From Bacteroidota bacterium (GTDB lineage Bacteria > Bacteroidota > Bacteroidia > Flavobacteriales > Flavobacteriaceae), in contig JAJRRO010000031.1 in NCBI GenBank assembly GCA_024279425.1, positions 1 through 64,000 on the forward strand: a DNA stretch of 64,000 nt, written 5' to 3'. This document shows, one piece after another, positions 8,829-18,652 of the stretch. The notes beneath the pieces are model-generated. The model did no database searches. It was not told the DNA's origin and was given only the letters and a program-made list of their open reading frames with translations. Position 1 is the first letter of the stretch; every line of letters begins with the position of its first letter. The position numbers were made by a program, and so were the translations under genes.

Positions 8829-9593
8829 ATGCATTTAAAAATACAACATTTTGTTATATTTACAACTTTGTGCATGTCTGTGGCCTGCAAACAGGATTCC
8901 ATTGCCCTAACAAAAATTGAAGGGGAACAAATAAGCATCGATAGTACTCATGCAAAGAACGAGGCTATAGAAAGCTTCATTTCACCGTATAGAAATAGAA
9001 TCATCGCGATTTTGGACAGCACTTTGACCTATGCTCCAAATAAAATAACCAAGACGGATGGCATCTATAATACTTCTGCTGGTAATTTATTGGCCGATAT
9101 TGTGCTTTCGGAAGCCAATCCTATTTACAAATTGAGAACGGGCAGGGATATTGATTTTGTTTTATTGAACCATGGAGGCATTCGCTCAATACTATCTGCA
9201 GGTCCTGTGAGCGCAAGGCACGCTTTTGAGATTATGCCCTTTGAGAATGCCATTGTTGTTGCCGAGCTAAATGGTGGTGATGTCATTGAGCTGATATCAT
9301 TTTTGGTAAATTCGGGAAGAGCACACCCGATTTCAGGACTGCAAATTGTATTGGATAAACACAAAAAACTAAAGTTTGCCAAAGTCAACGGTGTGCCTAT
9401 TTCTGTGAATAGAAAATACTATGTGGCGACATCAGATTATTTGGTTTCCGGTGGGGACCAGATGGGATTTTTCAAAAACAATACCGACATAACCGATACG
9501 GACTATCTGATTCGTAATGCAATGATCGATTACTTCAAAAAGGTAGACACTTTAATCTCGGTAGTAGATGACCGATTTTACATTGAAAAGTAA
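8829..9593 (+). CDS. 5'-nucleotidase C-terminal-domain lipoprotein
   Basis: 254 residues with a lipoprotein-type signal (HFVIFTTLCMSVAC, Cys at about 20). The body is the C-terminal substrate-binding domain of the UshA/5'-nucleotidase family: TSAGNLLADIVL, DFVLLNHGGIRS, AFEIMPFENAIVVAEL and ATSDYLVSGGDQMGFF are the family's signature segments that hold the nucleoside base and ribose. No metallophosphatase domain is present in this gene; that half is the next gene, one base after this stop. Together they should make one periplasmic nucleotidase, assembled from two polypeptides. Confidence 0.88.
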   Translation: MHLKIQHFVIFTTLCMSVACKQDSIALTKIEGEQISIDSTHAKNEAIESFISPYRNRIIAILDSTLTYAPNKITKTDGIYNTSAGNLLADIVLSEANPIYKLRTGRDIDFVLLNHGGIRSILSAGPVSARHAFEIMPFENAIVVAELNGGDVIELISFLVNSGRAHPISGLQIVLDKHKKLKFAKVNGVPISVNRKYYVATSDYLVSGGDQMGFFKNNTDITDTDYLIRNAMIDYFKKVDTLISVVDDRFYIEK

Positions 9594-9594
9594 T

Positions 9595-10506
9595 ATGGAT
9601 AGAAGAAAATTCATAGCAAAAACGAGCGCAACTACTTCATTTATAGGCTTAGGCGGAATAACCTTGAGTTCCTGCCTAGAAGAAACCAAGAAACATATAA
9701 CCATATTGCACACCAACGACGTTCATAGCCATATTGATCCCTTCCCCAAAAGCCATTCGAGTTTTCCCAATTTAGGCGGCTTGGCCCGGAGAGCCTCTTT
9801 GGTTGAAAAAATTAGAAGAGAAAATCTCAATACCCTGTTATTGGATGCTGGCGATATCTTCCAAGGCACTCCTTATTTTAATTTTTATGGGGGTGAGTTG
9901 GAATTTAAATTGATGAGCCTGCTTAAATATGATGCCGCCACTATTGGAAACCACGATTTTGACAATGGTATTGATGGGCTTTATGCCCAATTACCACATG
10001 CTAATTTTGAATTACTATCGGCCAACTATAATTTTAGCAATACGATAATGAACGGGCATGTAAAACCCTATAAAATATATACCCTAAATAACTTTAAAAT
10101 TGGTATTTATGGGTTAGGTATTGCCCTTAAGGATTTGGTAATCAAAAAATTATACAAAGAAACACAGTATCTCGACCCGTATGAATTGGCCACAGATATT
10201 GAAACCGAACTAAAGGAGGAGGGAAAATGTGACTTAGTGATCTGTCTTTCCCACTTAGGCCACAATTACAAGTCGGAAAACAGACCCGATGACCTTAAAC
10301 TTGCTTCAAAAACGAGATATACCAACCTGATCATAGGAGGACATACCCATACGTTCCTGGATAAACCTACAGTTACCAAAAATGCAAGAGGAAATAATGT
10401 TTTAGTAAACCAAGTGGGGTGTTATGGTATAAATTTAGGGAGGATTGACTTCTATTTTGATTATCAAAAAAACTTAAAAGCCACAGGCACTAGTATTTTG
10501 GTTTAA
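9595..10506 (+). CDS. metallophosphatase half of a 5'-nucleotidase, Tat-exported lipoprotein
   Basis: 303 residues. The N-terminus MDRRKFIAKTSATTSF carries a twin-arginine signal followed by a lipobox LSSC, suggesting Tat export of a folded metalloprotein to a lipid anchor. All metal ligands of the calcineurin-like nucleotidase domain are visible: HTNDVHSH, DAGDIFQGT, GNHDFD, CLSHLGH and GGHTHT. The substrate domain is missing here and is supplied by the preceding gene. An earlier in-frame ATG at 9568 would bury the twin-arginine signal and overlap the previous gene, so 9595, one base after that gene's stop, was chosen. Confidence 0.9.
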   Translation: MDRRKFIAKTSATTSFIGLGGITLSSCLEETKKHITILHTNDVHSHIDPFPKSHSSFPNLGGLARRASLVEKIRRENLNTLLLDAGDIFQGTPYFNFYGGELEFKLMSLLKYDAATIGNHDFDNGIDGLYAQLPHANFELLSANYNFSNTIMNGHVKPYKIYTLNNFKIGIYGLGIALKDLVIKKLYKETQYLDPYELATDIETELKEEGKCDLVICLSHLGHNYKSENRPDDLKLASKTRYTNLIIGGHTHTFLDKPTVTKNARGNNVLVNQVGCYGINLGRIDFYFDYQKNLKATGTSILV

Positions 10507-10814
10507 ATATCTGAACCTAAAATAATAAATTCAACAATCTCCTTCAGTTCATCTTCCAAAGAAATCTTGGGATACGGTTTATTGGCTCTTCTATACCAAT
10601 AACCTGCATTCCATTCATCTCCCTCTTTTCTATGTAAATACCCATGAATACAACTTCCTAAAGAACTATGAATTTCTTGGGCAATGTCATGTGAGGCTTC
10701 CCAATTACCTTTGGCATCAAACCACAGTGCTTTCAAAGCCGGGGACCATTCAGCAGGTGGATTACTCTCTTTAAGGGTTCCACGGAATTGTTTATAATTA
10801 TTTAAAGTTATCAT
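10503..10814 (-). CDS. conserved hypothetical protein, 103 residues
   Basis: A small soluble protein rich in Trp, His and Tyr (EWSPALKALWFDAKGNW, SCIHGYLHRKEGDEWNAGYWYRRA). The pattern looks like a conserved flavobacterial hypothetical family, but I do not recognise a named domain. Its ATG overlaps the stop of the antiporter gene by 4 bases, so it is co-transcribed and coupled with it. It converges with the nucleotidase gene, overlapping that stop by 4 bases. Confidence 0.7.
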   Translation of the reverse strand: MITLNNYKQFRGTLKESNPPAEWSPALKALWFDAKGNWEASHDIAQEIHSSLGSCIHGYLHRKEGDEWNAGYWYRRANKPYPKISLEDELKEIVEFIILGSDI

Positions 10815-12046
10815 GAAAGTTTTTTGATCAATTTACTTACGGTTAAGCCCTGTATAATAATTGAAAATACCACAACGACGTAAGTAATCACCAAGAACAA
10901 ATCGCGGTGCATATCTTGGGTAAGTCCCAAGGCGAGGGCTATCGATATCCCTCCTCTTAGGCCTCCCCAGGTCATTATTAAATTGGTGTTCGGTACAAAA
11001 TCCAGTTTTTCCTTAAAAAAGTTGATAGGAAGCAACAATGACAAATACCTACAGATCAAAATTATGGGAATTGCCAGCAGACCTGCAAACACATAATTTA
11101 CCTCAAAGGCAAGTACCAGCATTTCCATGCCTATCAACACAAATAAAAGCGTATTCAAAAGAATATCTATCAATTCCCAAAACTTGTCGACATAGGTCTC
11201 TGTAATTTCAGACATAGCACTGTCTCTTAAGGTATCGTTACCTACCATTAATCCAGCTGTTACCATGGCCAAGGGCGCAGAAAGATGTAATTTTTGCGCG
11301 ATTACGGTTCCAACCATGACCGTGGCTAGGGTGATTATAACTTCGATATCATAATCATCTATCGATTTCATTAGGCGATAGGTAATCCAACCCAGAAGCA
11401 ACCCTAACATAATACCACCTATTACCTCAACTCCAAACAATTCCAATACTTCAATTGCTCTTACATTTTCACTTCCCGAAGAGGCAAATTGAAATATAGT
11501 CAGGAAAACAACTACCCCCACTCCATCATTAAAAAGAGATTCCCCTACGATTTTCGTTTCCAACTTTTTTGGAGCACCGGCCTTCTTCAATATACCCAAC
11601 ACCGCAATGGGATCTGTAGGTGAAATCAATGCCCCAAATAGTAAACAGTAAACATATGCCACATCCATCCCAAAAAGCAGTAATAGATAATAGATTGCCG
11701 TGCCCACTAAAAATGTCGATACCAGTACCCCAAGGGTAGAGAATACCAAAATAGGCCATCGTTGAACTTTGAGCTGCTGAAAATTGGTATGCAATGCTCC
11801 TGCGAATAGCAAAAAGCTTAGCATGATATCCAACAGAAGAGTTCTAAAATCAATCTGGGTAATGATGTATTTTTCTACATTCAACAAGGTATCGTCAAAA
11901 TAGCTTAGCGCAAAAACAGCCAATGTAAATGCTATGGTAATAACCATTAACCCAATGGCATTGGGTAATTTCAGAAAACGAACATTCAGAAATCCAAAGG
12001 CTGCAGAAAGAAATACTAGTATCGTGGTTATTAGGAAAAGATCCAT
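10811..12046 (-). CDS. CPA1-family Na+(K+)/H+ antiporter
   Basis: 411 residues with about 11-12 hydrophobic segments. The CPA1 ion-binding motif is seen in LLFGALISPTDPIAVLGILKK (Asp of the TDP motif) and in GESLFNDGVGVVVFL, where the ND pair is the conserved Asn-Asp of NhaP/NHE-type exchangers. GGLRGGISIALALGL near the C-terminus is the conserved Arg-containing helix. It exchanges Na+ or K+ for protons across the inner membrane. It lacks the cytosolic TrkA domain of some relatives. A TAnnTTTG element lies 28 bases upstream. Confidence 0.9.
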   Translation of the reverse strand: MDLFLITTILVFLSAAFGFLNVRFLKLPNAIGLMVITIAFTLAVFALSYFDDTLLNVEKYIITQIDFRTLLLDIMLSFLLFAGALHTNFQQLKVQRWPILVFSTLGVLVSTFLVGTAIYYLLLLFGMDVAYVYCLLFGALISPTDPIAVLGILKKAGAPKKLETKIVGESLFNDGVGVVVFLTIFQFASSGSENVRAIEVLELFGVEVIGGIMLGLLLGWITYRLMKSIDDYDIEVIITLATVMVGTVIAQKLHLSAPLAMVTAGLMVGNDTLRDSAMSEITETYVDKFWELIDILLNTLLFVLIGMEMLVLAFEVNYVFAGLLAIPIILICRYLSLLLPINFFKEKLDFVPNTNLIMTWGGLRGGISIALALGLTQDMHRDLFLVITYVVVVFSIIIQGLTVSKLIKKLS

Positions 12047-12073
12047 TGTGCTATCGGGTTTAAATCAATTTGC

Positions 12074-12081
12074 CAAAAGTA
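12074..12081 (-). promoter_or_regulatory. -7 promoter element upstream of the antiporter gene
   Basis: Reads TACTTTTG on the minus strand (TAnnTTTG). A start near 12068 would give a leader of about 22 bases. No -33 TTTG at the ideal spacing. Confidence 0.45.
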
Positions 12082-12150
12082 ATTATTTTAAGCAGAGGAC
12101 CATTAGACAGATGGAAAAGTTAAGCTATTTTTATCGACCACTCGACCCCG

Positions 12151-12171
12151 CTTCGACTGCGCTCAGCATGA
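12151..12171 (+). repeat. short GC-rich interspersed repeat, copy 1
   Basis: Contains TTCGACTGCGCTCAGCATGA. A related copy is at 12564-12583 (TCTCGACTGCGCTCGACC). The shared core TCGACTGCGCTC is nearly self-complementary with TCGA ends. Sequences of this look are common as dispersed intergenic repeats in flavobacterial genomes; that statement is from memory, not from this window. Confidence 0.5.
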
Positions 12172-12305
12172 CAAACTCAAGGGGGCAAAAACTTAAATAT
12201 TTTTCCCAAATACCGTATACAATCAGTAGAGTTATTATATCAATCTTAACCAAACATTCGGAAAGTAGATAAAACATTTTTTTCCATCCTTGAACAACTT
12301 CTGAG

Positions 12306-12455
12306 TCATACAAATGAAAATGTGGAAATGGTGAAGTAATGGCTAATGCAAATGTGGTGGTTTTCCCTTGGCGTTGCCCCATTAACAGGGATTATCATCT
12401 TCTGCGGAATAAAACACCCAATACCCTGAATCAGCAAGATAACCCAGAACCACAT
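12306..12455 (-). pseudogene. possible remnant of an exported or membrane protein gene (perhaps M23 peptidase)
   Basis: In the 576-base gap between the antiporter gene and ligA, the minus strand encodes MWFWVILLIQGIGCFIPQ followed by MIIPVNGATPREN, a hydrophobic signal-like stretch and an IPVxGAT phrase that resembles the start of flavobacterial M23 peptidases. No downstream peptidase domain follows; the frame ends 49 codons on. I read this as a decayed gene start. The rest of the gap holds GC-rich repeats (12151-12171, 12488-12536, 12564-12583) and no convincing gene. The identity is uncertain. Confidence 0.3.
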
Positions 12456-12487
12456 TTTGAAATACCTATGCCTTACCAAAAAGTCAA

Positions 12488-12536
12488 TTGACGATAACAA
12501 GGCGCGCCAAAAACGCCGCGTGGCGCTAGTTGTCAA
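12488..12536. repeat. GC-rich imperfect inverted repeat
   Basis: Outer arms TTGAC and GTCAA, then AAC/GTT and inner GCGC/GCGC pairs around AAAAACGCC. The GC content stands far above the surrounding AT-rich DNA. It could fold as a stem-loop on either strand and may be part of a dispersed palindromic element together with the neighbouring TCGACTGCGCTC repeats. Confidence 0.45.
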
Positions 12537-12563
12537 AAATGAATTTTCTTTGGACATATTAAG

Positions 12564-12583
12564 GTCTCGACTGCGCTCGACCA
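12564..12583 (+). repeat. short GC-rich interspersed repeat, copy 2
   Basis: Contains TCTCGACTGCGCTCGACC, sharing the core TCGACTGCGCTC with the copy at 12151-12171 and ending in TCGA on both sides, so it is close to an inverted repeat itself. Confidence 0.5.
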
Positions 12584-12622
12584 GACAGACCGTTTGAATG
12601 TTGAACAATTACTTCAACTCTC

Positions 12623-14620
<1,998 letters not shown>

Positions 14621-14638
14621 TTAAATTAACTGATGATT

Positions 14639-14746
14639 TTATAACTCCTTCAAAGCCGTTCCAGTGATTTTTATTTTACCACTAATAGGATTACTCCATT
14701 TAGGTAGGCCCTCTCCTGCCGTTATATATCTTTTCTTTGAAGTCAT
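14639..14746 (-). CDS. 35-residue ORF between prmC and ligA, uncertain
   Basis: A short ORF starting 2 bases after the prmC stop and ending 18 bases before the ligA ATG. It begins MTSKKRYITAGEGLPKWSNP and ends KITGTALKEL. The phrase GEGLPKWSNPIS resembles the N-terminus of RidA/YjgF-type proteins and the last ten residues could be such a protein's terminal strand, as if the middle were deleted. It fits the operon spacing neatly, so it may be translated. Either a small protein or a gene remnant; I cannot decide. Confidence 0.3.
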   Translation of the reverse strand: MTSKKRYITAGEGLPKWSNPISGKIKITGTALKEL

Positions 14747-14748
14747 TA

Positions 14749-15609
14749 TTATTGCTTCAAAGAAGATCCAATGGCTTTCAACAATCTATAATTCTCGTAT
14801 ATATCTTTTCGAAGCTCTATTTTAGAAAATTTTCCCTCCAAAAGTTCTTTTGTTTCTTTTGCCAAGTATTGGTTTATTTCAAAATAAAGCATTCCAACCT
14901 TTTTAAGGCTTGATAGGGCAAATTCAACAATTTTTCGATAAAAGATCAATGGATCGTCATCACTCACAAAAAGTGCCGTTTCTGGTTCGTATTCAACAAC
15001 ATTTGATCTCATTTTGTCTTTTTCCATCATTCTAACATAGGGAGGATTGGAAACAATGATGTCGAATTTGATTCCAAGTTCATCTAAAATCAAAATATCA
15101 GCCTGAACAAACTCAACATCTACCTGATTGTTGATTGCATTTTCCTTGGCAATTTCCAGTGCACCTTCAGAAATATCCAAGGCATATACCTTTGCGTTTT
15201 TCAAATTCTTGGCCAATGCAATCGCAATACATCCGCTACCCGTACCAATATCCAAGATATTGATTTTAGATGCTTGGTTTTCACAATCAGATATAATCCA
15301 CCGAACCAATTCCTCAGTTTCGGGTCGTGGAATCAATACATTTTCATTTACCTTAAAATCCAAATCCATAAACTGGGTCGTTCCCAATATATATTGAACA
15401 GGTCTTTCCAACTTCAACTGGGCCAATGTCTCAAACAATGGTTGTTCTTGCATCTTACTGATAACCAGATTTGGCTCCAAAGCCAAAACAAATCGTTCTA
15501 AATTCAAATAATGCCCAATAGCAAGATAAAAGAAACTATCCACCTCTTCCTTTGGATAAATGAGATCCAATTCAAGGTGAAATATATTTTTAATTTCTTT
15601 TAGGACCAT
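14749..15609 (-). CDS. prmC: peptide chain release factor N5-glutamine methyltransferase
   Basis: 286 residues. PrmC (HemK) methylates the Gln of the GGQ motif in release factors RF1 and RF2. The SAM-binding loop is ILDIGTGSGCIAIALA and the catalytic NPPY motif is in DIIVSNPPYVRM; PRPETEELV marks the substrate-binding region. A start 11 codons upstream (15642) would overlap the GNAT gene, whereas 15609 lies 2 bases after that gene's stop and gives the usual N-terminus MVLKEIKNIF. It belongs to the GNAT-prmC-ligA run on the minus strand. Confidence 0.95.
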   Translation of the reverse strand: MVLKEIKNIFHLELDLIYPKEEVDSFFYLAIGHYLNLERFVLALEPNLVISKMQEQPLFETLAQLKLERPVQYILGTTQFMDLDFKVNENVLIPRPETEELVRWIISDCENQASKINILDIGTGSGCIAIALAKNLKNAKVYALDISEGALEIAKENAINNQVDVEFVQADILILDELGIKFDIIVSNPPYVRMMEKDKMRSNVVEYEPETALFVSDDDPLIFYRKIVEFALSSLKKVGMLYFEINQYLAKETKELLEGKFSKIELRKDIYENYRLLKAIGSSLKQ

Positions 15610-15611
15610 AT

Positions 15612-16097
15612 TTATAATTGTTTCAACATCCAAACAAGGCACGAATAATGGCCGGTATCTCCCAAAGGTCCATCAATATATTCGAAACCGTTTATTTTAT
15701 ATAGCTTCTGTGCAGCTTTCATATATGGCATAGTCTCTAGATAGCACTTTTCAAAACCAAATTCCCTTGCACGATCTAGGCAAATTTTTATCATATTTGA
15801 ACCAAGACCACGACCTCTTGCCTCTTCCATGAAATACATCTTTTGAAGTTCACATATACTACCTTCATGATTCTCAAGTTGGGCTATCCCGGCACAGCCA
15901 ATTATCTCACCTTCATCTTCAACAACAAAATAAGTGGCCTTAGGCATATTATAATTCTCAAACATATGATTCAATGCCTCATCGGCATAAGCCGTACCAA
16001 CTTTTGGCACCCCTAAATCAACCAAGACCTTTCTAATAACATGGGCCACTTCGGTATTGTCATTGGGCTGTATTTCCCGTATTATCGCCGTTTCCAT
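15612..16097 (-). CDS. GNAT family N-acetyltransferase
   Basis: 161 residues. The acetyl-CoA pyrophosphate loop is seen as MYFMEEARGRGLGSNMIK (the R/Q-x-x-G-x-G/A motif) and the preceding strand as YFVVEDEGEIIGCAGIA. The C-terminal FEKCYLETMPYMKAAQKLYKINGFEYI is typical of the fold. The substrate is unknown. It is the first gene of the run into prmC and ligA, divergent from ribD. Confidence 0.9.
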   Translation of the reverse strand: METAIIREIQPNDNTEVAHVIRKVLVDLGVPKVGTAYADEALNHMFENYNMPKATYFVVEDEGEIIGCAGIAQLENHEGSICELQKMYFMEEARGRGLGSNMIKICLDRAREFGFEKCYLETMPYMKAAQKLYKINGFEYIDGPLGDTGHYSCLVWMLKQL

Positions 16098-16148
16098 ATA
16101 TTGTTGAACGGGTATATTTTAAAGTCCTATTTTTACGGAGTGAAGATA

Positions 16149-17192
16149 ATGGAAAAATACATTTCGCGTTGTATTCAATTGGCCAAAAATGGACTAGGGT
16201 CAACCTTTCCCAATCCTATGGTAGGTTGCGTAATTGTCCACAATGATTCAATAATTGGTGAAGGGTTCACAAGCGCATATGGCGGTAACCATGCCGAAGT
16301 GAATGCCATACATTCGGTCAAGGACAAAACTTTGCTATCAAAGTCAATACTGTATGTGACCTTAGAACCCTGTTCACACTATGGAAAGACACCACCTTGT
16401 TCCGATTTAATTATCAGGTTCAAAATTCCCCATGTAGTAATTGGCACTACCGATTCCAACAGCAAGGTTGCGGGTCGCGGAATTCAAAAGTTAAAAGATG
16501 CGGGCTGTAATGTGACTCTAGGCTTACTTCAAAAAGAATGCCAAAAGCATCATAAAAGGTTCCTGACTTTTCATCAAAAAAAAAGGCCGTATATCATCTT
16601 GAAATGGGCTGAAACTTTGGATCGTCTCATAGCCCCTGAGAAAGAAAAACGTAACGAAAAGGCCCAACCCTATTGGATTACCAACAAATATTCCCGACAA
16701 ATGGTTCATAAATGGAGGAGTGAGGAACAAGCAATTCTTGTAGGCACCAACACTGTGTTGGAAGACAACCCAAAGTTGAACGTTCGTACATGGAATGGCA
16801 AATCACCCACTCGGATAATATTGGATAAAGATTTAAAGGTAAAAGGAGATTATCATATTTTTGACCAATACACAAAGACCATCATAATAACCCAACAAAA
16901 CAACATGAGGCTTCAAGAAGAAGGTATTGATTATGAAATAATTGATTTTTCAAAAAATATTGGCCAGCAGGTTTGTGAGGTGTTACAAAAACAAGACATT
17001 ATAAGTGTTTTGATAGAAGGTGGGTCAAAAACCATTCAAACATTTATCGATGCCAATCTATGGGACGAGGCCAGGGTTTTTACAGGCTCAATTGCCTTTG
17101 GTAACGGTTTGAAAGCCCCAAGGCTTTCTAACAGAGTTGCCACTTCAAAACAAATTGAATCCGATACTTTAACAATTTATACGAATGATTAA
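16149..17192 (+). CDS. ribD: bifunctional riboflavin deaminase/reductase RibD
   Basis: 347 residues. It performs two steps of riboflavin synthesis: deamination of the pyrimidine, then reduction of the ribosyl side chain. The deaminase domain shows the zinc site GNHAEVNAI and PCSHYGKTPPCSDLI. The reductase domain shows KWAETLDRLIAP, AILVGTNTVLEDNPKLNVR and VLIEGGSKTIQTFID. A longer upstream frame reaches back to 16041 but would start inside the divergent GNAT gene; the ATG at 16149 follows a GGAGTGAAG stretch and gives the normal N-terminus MEKYISRCIQLAKNG. It overlaps the next gene by 8 bases. Confidence 0.96.
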   Translation: MEKYISRCIQLAKNGLGSTFPNPMVGCVIVHNDSIIGEGFTSAYGGNHAEVNAIHSVKDKTLLSKSILYVTLEPCSHYGKTPPCSDLIIRFKIPHVVIGTTDSNSKVAGRGIQKLKDAGCNVTLGLLQKECQKHHKRFLTFHQKKRPYIILKWAETLDRLIAPEKEKRNEKAQPYWITNKYSRQMVHKWRSEEQAILVGTNTVLEDNPKLNVRTWNGKSPTRIILDKDLKVKGDYHIFDQYTKTIIITQQNNMRLQEEGIDYEIIDFSKNIGQQVCEVLQKQDIISVLIEGGSKTIQTFIDANLWDEARVFTGSIAFGNGLKAPRLSNRVATSKQIESDTLTIYTND

Positions 17193-17787
17193 GAACATCA
17201 TTTTTGATTTTGGAGATATCTTCATTAATCTTGACAAGGGAGTCGTTTTTAGAGAAATGCAAAAACATGGAAACAATGGCCTAACTCCAGACTTACTTGC
17301 TCTCAACAATGATTTTGAAATAGGACATATAGAGCCCGAAACCTTTGTAAATGGACTTCGATCCTCCTTCCCTACCACATCTTCGCAAAAAATAATTGAC
17401 ATCTGGAATTCAATGCTCTTAGATTTTCCTGATTATAGATTGGAATTTATTGAGTCCCTAGCGAATGAAGGCAGTTATCGGCTATTTTTATTGAGCAACA
17501 CCAATGCTTTGCACATTCCTCATGTAATTAAAATAATGGGTAGGGATAAATACAAACGTTTTAAAAGCTGTTTTGAGAAATTTTACTTGTCCCATGAAAT
17601 ACATTTAAGAAAACCAAATGCAGAAATCTATCAGTTTGTTCTCGATGAAAACGGACTGAACCCTGCTAAAACCTTTTTTGTAGATGACACTTTGGAAAAT
17701 ACTGATGCAGCCAAAAAACTTGGGATTACCGTTTGGAACCTAATTGTAGGTCAAGAAGACATAATTCAGTTAAAGTCCAAATTATAA
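17185..17787 (+). CDS. HAD-superfamily hydrolase
   Basis: 200 residues with the four HAD motifs: IIFDFGDIFINLD with the nucleophile Asp, LFLLSNTN (motif II Ser/Thr), the Lys in HLRKPNAEIY, and FFVDDTLENTDAAKKLG with the acidic motif IV. The cap domain between motifs I and II is helical. Such IA-type HAD enzymes hydrolyse phosphate esters of small metabolites. It overlaps ribD by 8 bases and is tightly followed by the EamA gene. Being next to ribD it might dephosphorylate the riboflavin intermediate that follows the RibD reaction, but that is only inference. Confidence 0.9.
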   Translation: MIKNIIFDFGDIFINLDKGVVFREMQKHGNNGLTPDLLALNNDFEIGHIEPETFVNGLRSSFPTTSSQKIIDIWNSMLLDFPDYRLEFIESLANEGSYRLFLLSNTNALHIPHVIKIMGRDKYKRFKSCFEKFYLSHEIHLRKPNAEIYQFVLDENGLNPAKTFFVDDTLENTDAAKKLGITVWNLIVGQEDIIQLKSKL

Positions 17788-17788
17788 G

Positions 17789-18652
17789 ATGTCCTACCTA
17801 GTCCTCAGTGTATGTTGTTCTAGCTTAATATTTGTAATTTTCAAGCTCTTTGCGGTTTATAAGGTTGAGACTTTATATGCAATAGTCACCAATTATGTGG
17901 TGGCTTGCATTGTCGCCCTATTCTTTTATACTGAAGAGATCAATCTGGCAAAAATTGTCCAGGAATCTTGGTTTTTGGGCACTATATCTTTGGGAGTCCT
18001 ATTCATTATAGTGTTTAATTTGATAGCAAAAACATCGCAGAGTGCAGGTGTTTCTGTAGCCTCGGTCGCCACAAAGATGTCTTTGGTCATCCCGGTGGTC
18101 TTTGGGGTCTTTGTTTATAAAGAAGAGCTTGGAACACTAAAAGTAATTGGAATCCTATTGGCATTGGCCGCTGTTTATTTCACATCAATCAAAGAAAAAG
18201 GTGTGGCTATTAGAAAATCATCCCTTCTCTTGCCGATATTAGTATTTTTAGGTTCAGGGATTATTGATACCGCTATTAAATATGTGCAGGAAGTGCATAT
18301 TAATGAGAATGAATTCTCACTATTTTCAGCTACTGTATTTGGTTCTGCGGCCACGGTCGGCATAGTCTTCATTATTATGAAATCATCTAAAACACCCATT
18401 AAACTCAATCATAAAAACATTTTGGGAGGTATTGCCCTAGGTATCCCTAACTATTTTTCAATATACTATTTATTGCGAGCATTACAGCATCCCAGTCTAA
18501 ATAGTGCTTCGGTCTTCACCATTAATAATGTGGCCATTGTAATGCTATGTACCCTTTTGGGTATTCTTTTGTTCAAGGAACAAATTAGTCTTAAAAATTG
18601 GGGAGGTATTGCTTTGGCTGTAATCAGCATAATTTTGGTAGCATTGTTCTAA
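17789..18652 (+). CDS. EamA/DMT-family transporter
   Basis: 287 residues with ten predicted membrane helices in two repeats, the usual EamA arrangement. The end of the first repeat has the motif YKEELGTLKVIGILLALAAVYF and the second has FKEQISLKNWGGIALAVISI, the conserved E-x-L-x3-x-x-G phrases at the end of each repeat. The family exports or imports small metabolites; the substrate is unknown. It starts one base after the HAD stop and its stop overlaps the next ATG in a TAATG. Confidence 0.9.
   Translation: MSYLVLSVCCSSLIFVIFKLFAVYKVETLYAIVTNYVVACIVALFFYTEEINLAKIVQESWFLGTISLGVLFIIVFNLIAKTSQSAGVSVASVATKMSLVIPVVFGVFVYKEELGTLKVIGILLALAAVYFTSIKEKGVAIRKSSLLLPILVFLGSGIIDTAIKYVQEVHINENEFSLFSATVFGSAATVGIVFIIMKSSKTPIKLNHKNILGGIALGIPNYFSIYYLLRALQHPSLNSASVFTINNVAIVMLCTLLGILLFKEQISLKNWGGIALAVISIILVALF

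Noticed and set aside
12131-12382. 83-codon minus-strand frame as a gene
   Set aside because: It crosses the GC-rich repeat at 12151-12171, has no recognisable domain and uneven composition; more likely part of the decayed gap.
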